46,884 nucleotides of DNA from NCBI GenBank assembly GCA_017448795.1, contig JAFSKV010000037.1:1-46884 (forward strand), in the 5' to 3' direction. Positions 17,256 through 24,900 of the stretch are shown here, piece after piece (the stretch's first letter is position 1; each line of letters starts with the position of its first letter). This DNA comes from Synergistaceae bacterium. GTDB lineage: Bacteria > Synergistota > Synergistia > Synergistales > Aminobacteriaceae. Made by a program: the position numbers and the translations under genes. The notes under the pieces are model-generated. The model searched no databases and was not told where the DNA came from. It saw only the letters and a program-made list of their open reading frames with translations.

Positions 17256-18129
17256 ATGAGGCGGTGAACTGCTGACGGAATTTCTGCGCGGCTTTCGAGA
17301 GGATAGCGTCCTTCTTCCAAGCGAGAACGAGTCCTGCGCGTATTTCCGGCATGAGGGGAATGAACCTGAGTCCGCTTTCGTTTCCTGTGCTGATTATGCC
17401 GTCAATCGTGATTAGGATTCCGAGTCCCTCGCGCACCATTACAGCGGCGTTGTAGGCCAGATTGTGGGTGCCTGTGATGTTTAGTGTGTCAGCCCTGAAG
17501 CCGAGCCATTCGGAGAACTCGCCCTGTGTGCAGGCTTGGTGTGAGAAGAGAAGCTCGCGGCCTCTTAGGTCAGACGGTGAGACAAATTCCCTGTCAGCAA
17601 GAACATCATCAACCCTGACGATTGCGCCCCATCTGTCAGACTCCGGGAGAATGAGACAGTCATAATCCTTGAGGCTGACTTTTCCCACGAACAGGCCGAA
17701 ATCGATTAATCCTTTTCCGAGTTTCTCCGCAACGTCCTCATAGTCCCCGCTGATCATCCTGTAATTGATGCCGGGATATTCCGCGCGGATTTCCCGGAGG
17801 ACTCTTCCGATGCGGCGGACTCCTGCGGTCTCACCTGCTCCAATGTATACAGTCCCGGAGATGATTTGCGTGTCGTCCTGCGCGAACTCGGCTAGTGTTT
17901 TCTCCTCAAGGTCAACGATTTCCTGAGCGCGTTTCCTGAAGAGTATTCCGTCGGGCGTGAGGCGTATTCCGTGCTGTTCGCGGACGTATAATTTGCGGCC
18001 TAATTCGCGTTCGAGCTTGCCGAGCTGCTTCGACATTGCGGGCTGTGCAACGTGGAACTTGGCGGCGGTGCGGGTGATGTTGAGCTCTTTGGCGGCTTCG
18101 AGAAAGTAGCGGAGAATGTGGAGCTCCAT
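17242..18129 (-). CDS. LysR-family transcriptional regulator
   Basis: A 295-residue regulator. The N-terminal winged helix-turn-helix is clear: LHILRYFLEAAKELNITRTAAKFHVAQPAMSKQ in shape, with AQPAMSKQLGKLERELG as the recognition region. A LysR substrate-binding domain follows (about 90-290). The effector is not evident. The start is ATG 18129, five bases after the stop of a 51-codon gene, and the 3' end overlaps the metal ATPase gene by 14 bases on the opposite strand. LysR proteins often control a divergent neighbour; here the exported hydrolase is the nearest divergent gene, beyond two tiny genes. Confidence 0.92.
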   Translation of the reverse strand: MELHILRYFLEAAKELNITRTAAKFHVAQPAMSKQLGKLERELGRKLYVREQHGIRLTPDGILFRKRAQEIVDLEEKTLAEFAQDDTQIISGTVYIGAGETAGVRRIGRVLREIRAEYPGINYRMISGDYEDVAEKLGKGLIDFGLFVGKVSLKDYDCLILPESDRWGAIVRVDDVLADREFVSPSDLRGRELLFSHQACTQGEFSEWLGFRADTLNITGTHNLAYNAAVMVREGLGILITIDGIISTGNESGLRFIPLMPEIRAGLVLAWKKDAILSKAAQKFRQQFTASFTEA

Positions 18130-18133
18130 GTGA

Positions 18134-18289
18134 TTACCTGCCGAAAATCTCGGAGTGAGTGCGACTGTGCATGTCCTGTTTGCCGGAACGTGAAAGCCTC
18201 TCCCAGTCCTTGCGGAACTTGTCGGACTTCGTTACGTCATGGGGAGGATTTGCTCGTTTGCTGTCTGCTGTTCTCTTGTTATCCGGCAT
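18134..18289 (-). CDS. Small protein resembling the N-terminus of YafQ/RelE-type toxins
   Basis: A 51-residue frame that overlaps the end of the preceding small gene by 11 bases and stops five bases before lysR. The middle, TKSDKFRKDWERLSRSGKQDM, resembles the first helix pair of YafQ-type mRNA interferases, which often read KxFxKDWERLxxSGxxDM. It then diverges and ends in SEIFGR, without the beta-sheet and catalytic histidines. This may be a truncated toxin remnant or an unrelated small basic protein. Dense coding overlap with its neighbours is the main sign that it is translated. Confidence 0.4.
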   Translation of the reverse strand: MPDNKRTADSKRANPPHDVTKSDKFRKDWERLSRSGKQDMHSRTHSEIFGR

Positions 18290-18497
18290 GATGTCTCTTC
18301 CAGTCCGCTACAATCCTGTCCGATTCAGCAATGGCTCTCAGCGTCGCGAGGTTCGTTACCCTGTTGCCGAAGTCGTCGTAAAGCTCAATCTCCCTCATCA
18401 GCCTAGCTTTTTCCGGGCCGCCCAGCTTGCGGATGTCCCTGCGCGTTTTTTGGATGTGCTTCCTCGCCTTGCGGATGTTGTTCCTGACTCTCTGCAT
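18279..18497 (-). CDS. Small highly charged helical protein, unknown function
   Basis: A frame of about 72 residues beginning MQRVRNNIRKARKHIQ. It is rich in Arg, Lys and Glu with a probable amphipathic or coiled-coil helix. ATG 18497 is preceded by GAGGTGAAGGAC, a good ribosome site; a GTG three codons earlier is an alternative. It overlaps the next 51-codon gene, and both precede lysR, suggesting a three-gene transcript. I do not recognise the family. Its position before a toxin-like fragment would fit an antitoxin, but no RelB/DinJ or AbrB signature is visible. Confidence 0.45.
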   Translation of the reverse strand: MQRVRNNIRKARKHIQKTRRDIRKLGGPEKARLMREIELYDDFGNRVTNLATLRAIAESDRIVADWKRHHAG

Positions 18498-18551
18498 GTC
18501 CTTCACCTCATGTTATATTTTCACGGAATGCCTGACATTCTATCACAGGTC

Positions 18552-18581
18552 TTAGACATTTACGGCGTTGACTGCGATAAT
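18552..18581 (+). promoter_or_regulatory. Candidate promoter of the exported hydrolase gene
   Basis: TTAGAC at 18552-18557 and GATAAT at 18576-18581 are spaced by 18 bases, a reasonable sigma-70 match about 37 bases upstream of the start codon. Confidence 0.4.
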
Positions 18582-18617
18582 ACCCCCATCACAATCACAC
18601 AGGAGGATGTTCACATC

Positions 18618-19637
18618 ATGTTGCGTACAATATTACTGTCAGCATTGGCGGTGTTCATGGCCTCGCCATCATTCGCCCTCGAAAACGACACAAGAGTCTT
18701 CAAGATTGACCCCGAAATCAGAGCCGACAAAGTCCGCTTCCACAACCGTTACGGCATAGAGCTTACGGGAGATATGTACTTCCCCAAAGGCTTCGACCCG
18801 TCCAAGAAGTACGCGGCAATAGCTGTGTGCGGGCCATTCGGAGCGGTCAAGGAGCAAGTCTCAGGACTCTACGCCCAGGAGATGGCCAAGGCTGGCTATG
18901 TTGCTGTGGCGTTCGACCCGTCATTCACCGGCGAGAGCGGAGGAAACGCGCGCTATGTCCCGTCCCCCGAAATCAACACGGAAGACTTCTCGGCGGCTGT
19001 CGACTTCTTGAGCGTTCAGGATTACGTTGACCCTGAGAGAATCGGGATCATAGGCGTTTGCGGCTGGGGCGGAATTGGCCTCAACGCGGCGGCGGCTGAC
19101 ACGAGAATCAAAGCGTCCGTTATCTCCACAATGTACGACATGAGCCGGGTATCACGCAACGGCTACAATGACGCGAACGACTCAGCTGATGTACGTTACG
19201 CCATGAAGAAGGCCATGAATGACCAGCGCACTAAGGACTACAAGGCCGGGACATACGCGAGGGCTGGCGGTGTTGTTGACCCGCTGCCGGAAGACGCGCC
19301 ACAGTTCGTGAAGGACTATTACGCCTACTACAAGACACCGAGGGGCTACCACGCCAGAAGCCTCAACTCAAACGAGGGCTGGAACGCCACAGGAGCACTC
19401 CCGATGATAAACATGCCAATGCTCACAGACGCTGAGGACATCCGGAGCGCGGTGCTCATCATTCACGGCGAGAAGGCGCACTCCCGTTACATGGGCGAGG
19501 ACACGTTCAAGCGCCTCAAGGGGGACAACAAGAAGCTCATGATAATTCCGGGAGCCTCACACTGCGACCTGTACGACAACATGGAGAAGATACCGTTTGC
19601 GGAGATTGAGGCGTTCTTTGCTGAGTACCTGAAGTAG
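18618..19637 (+). CDS. Exported alpha/beta hydrolase (dienelactone hydrolase-like)
   Basis: A 339-residue protein with a signal peptide (about 1-20, ending SPSFA). The alpha/beta hydrolase core has AVCGPFGAVKEQ at the oxyanion region, GIIGVCGWGGIGLN as the nucleophile elbow with Cys in place of Ser, and IPGASHCDLYD holding the likely catalytic His. A cysteine nucleophile is also seen in dienelactone hydrolases and in YcjY-like proteins. The substrate is unknown. ATG 18618 follows AGGAGG and starts exactly at the signal peptide; the much longer in-frame extension upstream is antisense to other genes and is rejected. A terminator follows. Confidence 0.87.
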   Translation: MLRTILLSALAVFMASPSFALENDTRVFKIDPEIRADKVRFHNRYGIELTGDMYFPKGFDPSKKYAAIAVCGPFGAVKEQVSGLYAQEMAKAGYVAVAFDPSFTGESGGNARYVPSPEINTEDFSAAVDFLSVQDYVDPERIGIIGVCGWGGIGLNAAAADTRIKASVISTMYDMSRVSRNGYNDANDSADVRYAMKKAMNDQRTKDYKAGTYARAGGVVDPLPEDAPQFVKDYYAYYKTPRGYHARSLNSNEGWNATGALPMINMPMLTDAEDIRSAVLIIHGEKAHSRYMGEDTFKRLKGDNKKLMIIPGASHCDLYDNMEKIPFAEIEAFFAEYLK

Positions 19638-19652
19638 GAACAGGAAAAATTC

Positions 19653-19688
19653 TGCCCCGTAAGTGATGAGCCTGCGGGGTATTTTTTT
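19653..19688 (+). terminator. Rho-independent terminator after the hydrolase gene
   Basis: TGCCCCG pairs with CGGGGTA over seven positions around a 15-base loop, followed by seven T. It sits 16 bases after the hydrolase stop. Confidence 0.8.
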
Positions 19689-19766
19689 GGGAAGAAACAG
19701 CGCGGTGATGCCGGGAATTTCTTGGATGACGGTGAATTTTGCCGACAGTATGAGCCGCTTGTCATG

Positions 19767-21158
19767 TCAGCGAGAATAAAAATGTCTCAGGCACAAACAG
19801 TTACAGCCCTCAGAAAATGCATTGTTCACGGCCTGGCTTATGCAGAATTTGAGCTCCCGGAAATTTCCCGGATAATCTCTTCCTTCAAGGTAACTTACAG
19901 CGTCAAGGCTGATCCTTTCGGCCTTCCTGCGTTCACCAACAACAGGATTAATCTTGCCGTCCTGAAGTATCATGCTGACAAGAAGCCGCAAATCCTGCTT
20001 TCTTTCACGCAATGACGGAATTTCTATGATGTGGTCAAAGCGGCTGAGAATATCCTTGCGGAAGGATGCATCATTTCTCACGTCCTTGTTTGTGGCGGCA
20101 ATTAGAATGCAGGGAGCGCAGACAGAGTCGGCCATGCCCCGCGGGAGAACTTGGGCGTTGTCCATGTATGTCAGCAGACGGGTTTGGCTTTCGGGATTCA
20201 TGTCGCCTATCTCATCAAGGAACACGGCTTCCCCGCAATGCCCGATGAAGAGGCCGGGTATATCTTCTTTCGAGCTGGTGAAAGAACCTTCTTTTGCCCC
20301 GAAAAGCATAACGTCTATCGAGTTCGTGTCATATGAGGAGATATTAACGCGGGCTAATTTCCGGCCGGGCATAATCACGCCGGCAGCAACTCCGGCAAGA
20401 AGAGATTTCCCGCATCCAGTCTCACCGAGAATCAACAGCGACGGAACATGAAAGGAAACTTTGTTATCCAGCAAGTTACGAATCTTCCTGTAATGCTCGG
20501 CAAGATTCATGAAATCCCCCAAACGTTCACGCAGTTCACGGAGAAATTTATCATCAAGCGCGAGAAGAGCATCTTTATATTTCGCTGACATCCTCTGCAT
20601 TGCCGGTGTAGAGAAAAGACTCGCAAACTCAATTTCACAGCCTTCAGAAATTTTCACCTTCCATTCGGCCGGCTTGGAGAAATCTTCTTCACGGAGTCCT
20701 TTATGCCTCAATATCCGGCGGATGATGGTCTTCATGACTTCACATAAACGTGCGAACTCTTCAGCGTCCCGGCTTTCAGGATATAATTTCGACGCTCTGA
20801 ATATACCGCGTATGTCATACACAGGATTCTTCAGGACGGAGTTCACATCATCGCCCCAAGTGTCATCAGGCAGAAGAATCACAGCAGGAACAGGACGCAA
20901 GGACGGTTCAAGCTCTGAATTGTGAGCCTCGTGAAAATTAGGATGAGACGGATCACCGATGATGAAATCAGCTTCATGAATCTCACTGCAAGGCCTTATC
21001 TTCCCGCTTAGGTGAGAAAACTCAAGTTTGCCTCCGTTCCTGCCCTGCTCAGTCAATGACGATATAACGCCATTCACCAGATCTTTGCAGTCTGCGAAAT
21101 GTTCAGCCTGAGCCTTGTTGTTCTTGTACGCAAAGCAGATGTTAATGTCGATGTTCAT
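19767..21158 (-). CDS. Sigma-54-activator-like AAA+ ATPase with altered GAFTGA loop, no DNA-binding domain
   Basis: This 463-residue protein has a central AAA+ domain of the bacterial enhancer-binding type: Walker A GETGCGKS (about 245-252), Walker B VFLDEIGDM (312-320), SRFDHIIEIPSLRER with arginine fingers (372-387) and YPGNFRELK (429-437). The loop that contacts sigma-54, normally LFGHEKGAFTGA, reads LFGAKEGSFTSS; the central F-T is kept but the motif is changed. No helix-turn-helix follows; the protein ends about 26 residues later. The N-terminal 150 residues are unassigned, with EADFIIGDPSHPN recalling TIR-like or deoxyribosyltransferase-like folds. ATG 21158 overlaps the upstream stop (ATGA) and has GGAG before it; ATG 21170 is an alternative. 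It is the last gene of the CARF-HD/polymerase operon, so it may act on that polymerase. Confidence 0.85.
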   Translation of the reverse strand: MNIDINICFAYKNNKAQAEHFADCKDLVNGVISSLTEQGRNGGKLEFSHLSGKIRPCSEIHEADFIIGDPSHPNFHEAHNSELEPSLRPVPAVILLPDDTWGDDVNSVLKNPVYDIRGIFRASKLYPESRDAEEFARLCEVMKTIIRRILRHKGLREEDFSKPAEWKVKISEGCEIEFASLFSTPAMQRMSAKYKDALLALDDKFLRELRERLGDFMNLAEHYRKIRNLLDNKVSFHVPSLLILGETGCGKSLLAGVAAGVIMPGRKLARVNISSYDTNSIDVMLFGAKEGSFTSSKEDIPGLFIGHCGEAVFLDEIGDMNPESQTRLLTYMDNAQVLPRGMADSVCAPCILIAATNKDVRNDASFRKDILSRFDHIIEIPSLRERKQDLRLLVSMILQDGKINPVVGERRKAERISLDAVSYLEGRDYPGNFRELKFCISQAVNNAFSEGCNCLCLRHFYSR

Positions 21159-21976
21159 CTTTTGCTCCATAACTTTTTCCACTTGGTGAGTTTATTGCCT
21201 AACGTGCTTTCGTCGTAGACAAAATCTATTTTCTTCAGGCCGATGCTTTGTTTTGTTTCTCCTTCGTCCTCTTGGGAGTCAAAGACGCTGCACAGTTCGT
21301 TTAACTCCGCGCAGAAATCCTTGAAGCCCGCGAAAAGCCCGGCTTTGTACTTCTCGAAATCTTTTCTGCTGACGGAAGCATTTATCTTTGAGAACTCGTG
21401 TTCAAGCCATAGAGCTTCCATTTTTCCGGGCAATCCTTTTCCCTGTCCCTTGTCCGCGCGGAAATCACTAAGAGGAATGACACGGTATTTCTTCGCCCTC
21501 TCGTCAAAGAACAGAATGCCGGAATTTTTCAGGGAGTCGAGCCATCTGCCTTTAGAGCTTTCGCCGTCCCTCACAAAAAATCCCTGAAGACTGAGCAGCA
21601 GCTCGCCGTAACTTTTGCCCGGAAATTTTCTCACTAGGAAGTCTAGAAGAAGCTGTATCCTCCGCCTGAAATACTCCTTTGATGCCAGATTGAAGCCGTA
21701 ACGTGAGGCCGCCCACAATATTTGTCCCTCGTACAATATCCATATCGGCTGGATACTGAATGCCTCCGCCCCGACGTGATATTCGCCGCCCTCATCATCA
21801 TCCGATTCTTCGTTGGCCTCTAAAGGCGCGTCTGTAGAATCTTCCGCTGTGGGTTCGGGTTCTTCCGGGTCTGTGCTGTCGTCTATGTAATTCGTGAATG
21901 AGGCTGTGGCAGTCTCAACCTGCTTGTTTAGCGTCCTGTTGTCGGTTCTTGCTTCATTCGTGAAAATCTCTGACAT
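21155..21976 (-). CDS. Acidic-headed protein of unknown function in the polymerase operon
   Basis: A 273-residue protein with no family I recognise. Residues about 30-70 are very acidic and probably disordered (EEPEPTAEDS, EESDDDEGGE). The remainder is largely helical with aromatic clusters (SIQPIWILYEGQILW, YFRRRIQLLLDFL), and it ends in a basic tail (TKWKKLWSKR). ATG 21976 follows GGAAGGAGGAG, a strong ribosome site lying inside the end of the polymerase gene (23-base overlap); a longer reading from 22051 has no such site. The four-base overlap with the AAA+ gene implies coupled translation. Position and charge layout would suit an accessory subunit of the polymerase, but nothing in the sequence proves it. 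Confidence 0.8.
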   Translation of the reverse strand: MSEIFTNEARTDNRTLNKQVETATASFTNYIDDSTDPEEPEPTAEDSTDAPLEANEESDDDEGGEYHVGAEAFSIQPIWILYEGQILWAASRYGFNLASKEYFRRRIQLLLDFLVRKFPGKSYGELLLSLQGFFVRDGESSKGRWLDSLKNSGILFFDERAKKYRVIPLSDFRADKGQGKGLPGKMEALWLEHEFSKINASVSRKDFEKYKAGLFAGFKDFCAELNELCSVFDSQEDEGETKQSIGLKKIDFVYDESTLGNKLTKWKKLWSKR

Positions 21977-24900
21977 TATGATTTTCTCCTCCTTCCCAAA
22001 GAAGACGGCTCTTTGTTGTCCTGAGAGAGTCAGAAAAACGGAAGTCATCACCCTGTTTCCTCACAAGAAGACGCGCGATCTTTTCGCCGGAAATGTCGGA
22101 AATGTATTCTCCCCCATCATTGCGGGAACATGACGCGGCTGTCTCAAAGTGTATGAGGGACTGGGGCAGCTCTTTGTTCGCCGTATGATTTTCTATGTCG
22201 GCGGTGAGAATTTCTGCTATCACGTCTGAGATTGGCACGGCTTTTTTCCCGGCAAGTATTTTCCTGATTGCCTTTATCGGGCTTTCTGCCTTGCTGCTGG
22301 AATCGTGAAAGCGTTTCATTGCGAGCTGAGTCCCGCGTTCACCTATAGCTTCTGCCGCTGTGAGGCCCGCAGAGAATCCTTCCGTTGCTGGTTCTGGCTT
22401 GTCGTAAGGCATCGAGGCCGCGTCAGCCCCGTAACACAACGCGCAGACATGGCCGTTTTTCCTCTCATGACAGTGAAGGGGGGAACGCACTATAACTTTT
22501 CCGCCTTCTTTGAGGGACTGTAACACGCGCTCCACGCCGTCAGAGTCAAGGCAGTCTGTTTCACCGAGAACAACCCTCCCCCATAATACGCGCCTGGCAT
22601 CATCGTGAGTATTTCCGAGTGTGGGCAGAATTTCCCCGTCAACAATGAGCCTGTCAGCTTCATGTGAGTATGAGACTTCCAGCCCTTCAGACGTTCCGCA
22701 GTCGTGAACGCTCACAGTGTACTCGTACAATTTTTCGGCAAGAAGCCGTGAAAGATACCCGGCCTCAGCAACAGATAATTTCTTCTGAGCCATCGAGAAA
22801 CGTGAAGGATAACTGTACCTGAACAATTCTTCATCGCTCAGGCCGCGCCAGAAACAGCCCTTGATTGACTCTTCTTTTGTTTTCTCCGGGTCAGTATCTT
22901 GCATCACGTCAATACTGCCGAGTTCCTTAACGATTTTCTTCACGTCGTCAAGGCTGCCTTTTGCGCCGGAATCTATCAGGACGTTCAAACCGTGAGCAAA
23001 ATTATTGTCCGACATATCAGCCGACAAGCGTTCGAACTCAATCGGGGTAAGCGTGGCCGCCCCGCTCGAACGTTCAGCAATATCTGCCTGAAGTTTCCTG
23101 AGAATCCCGCGCAGTTCATCACGGGGAGTTTCTCTCAGGATGTCCTGAAGATGCCGTGAAAGTTTTACGCGCTTTTCCCCGTTCTGCATGTTCCACCAGC
23201 CTAAAGCGAGGTCAAGAGAGTCAGCAAAGGCAATTTTCCCGCTGCCGATTAATCCGGGGCTGCTGAGGATAGAATAGCGGCTCAAATCTTTTGCGTGTTC
23301 GTAAGGCGGAATGAAGACGGCCATAGTATCACCGTCAAAATCAGCGTTGAAGCCGGGCGTAACGAACGGAGGAAGGCCGATAACGGGAAATTCCCAGCAC
23401 CTTGCGCGGAATGCCTGCACACTGTGGCGGTGCAAGCTGGGCTGACGTATCAAGAAGCACCACAATTCGCCGCATTCAGACATGAGGAAGTCATCGAGTC
23501 TTTCCGCGAGCTCGTGGGCTTCGTGCCTTCTGCTGTGACAGTCGCTGAAGATTCTGCGGAGGCCGTGAAAGTCTCTGAGGCTGTGAGGTATTCTGCTGAC
23601 ATAAGAATCATCATAGCCTTCAAGAATCTCAACGAGCATGGCCGCCGGGAGATATACGCAGTCGACATCAAGCGAGGGTTCCGGGACAATTACAGCACGC
23701 CCGGAATGGTTGTAGCGTCTTCCTGACATGTAACAGCGCGGGATTCCAGTTTTGCCGGAGAGAATCTTCACAAGGCCGTCCCTGTAAGAGATGAGAGCTT
23801 CAGCGCGTCCAAGGGGATTTTTGTCGGTGCAGAATCTCAGCAGAAGTTTCTTGAGCGGGGGGCTTTTGTCGGGCATCAGGGAGCCGTATTCCTGAATGCC
23901 GTATCCCAATTCGGCGGAACAGCTCAGTATTTCCGGCTCAACATGAATGCTTCCGTCGGGGTTGAAGAAACATTCTCCGCTGATTATCCCGCTGAGTTCC
24001 TTTGCGGCTTTCATGACACGGGGGCTAGTTTGATTCTCTGAGATTTTTCCGAGCGTATCTGCTGCCAAATCGCGGGGGCTTTTCCCTGTTGTTATTATTC
24101 CGCAGAATGGGAGCGTTTCGGAAGCTGAGCCTAAAGAATTACGCAGGGATTTCCTTTTGAGGCCGTCATCGTCATTTTGTCTTGGGGAAAAATTGAGGCC
24201 TGACTCGTTTTCTGACATTACGATTCCCAGAGAGCGCAGAATTTTGCGGAAAAGATTCCGTGTCTTCCCGTAATCTCCCGTCTGCTTTAGGCGCATGTCA
24301 TACAGCACAGAGTTTGCGCCGTGGCTCAGGAATGCCCAGTTCTCCATTTCCCCCAGACGCTGACCCGTCAAAGCACCGCACCTCACAGGCTGGCCGTTGT
24401 ATGAGTCATAAGGAGCGCGGATGCCTCTTGCCTGAAGTTTCTTCCACGCGTGATGATGAAGACGGCAGAAATATTGCCACCCCGCAAAAGCCCGGACGTG
24501 TTCACCGTCAAAGCTCACATCAAACGTTCCCCATTCATCACAGCCGGTTTCAGCGAGAAATTCACAGAGCCTGTCAGTGATCCGCTTGATATTGTCGGCG
24601 TTCATGTGGTCATTGATACCGTCAAGGCGTATGCTGCTGATGTCTAGTCCTGTCTCATCGAGGAGTCCGTGAAGTTTTTGGCCGCCCTTCATGATGAGCA
24701 GAGAGTGAGTCATCTCCCATATCTGGCCGAGATTCTTGCGCCCTATAATGGAACACGGAGAGATTATCAGCTCGGCGGGTAATGAACCGTCAGCAAAATG
24801 AACCGCGGGCATTTCTTCATCAGGAAGGATTTTCGTTACTACTCCCTTGTTGCCGTTCCTGCCTGTGAGTTTGTCGCCTAAGCTCATTGGACGCTCAACG

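Noticed and set aside
16865-17320. Minus-strand 151-codon open frame, Ser/Thr/Pro-rich
   Set aside because: Antisense to the P-type ATPase; composition is a shadow of its codon use.
18159-18617. N-terminal extension of the exported hydrolase
   Set aside because: It would place the signal peptide internally and overlaps small genes on the other strand; AGGAGG and the signal peptide mark ATG 18618.
19972-20451. Plus-strand 159-codon open frame
   Set aside because: Antisense to the AAA+ gene, no initiation signal.
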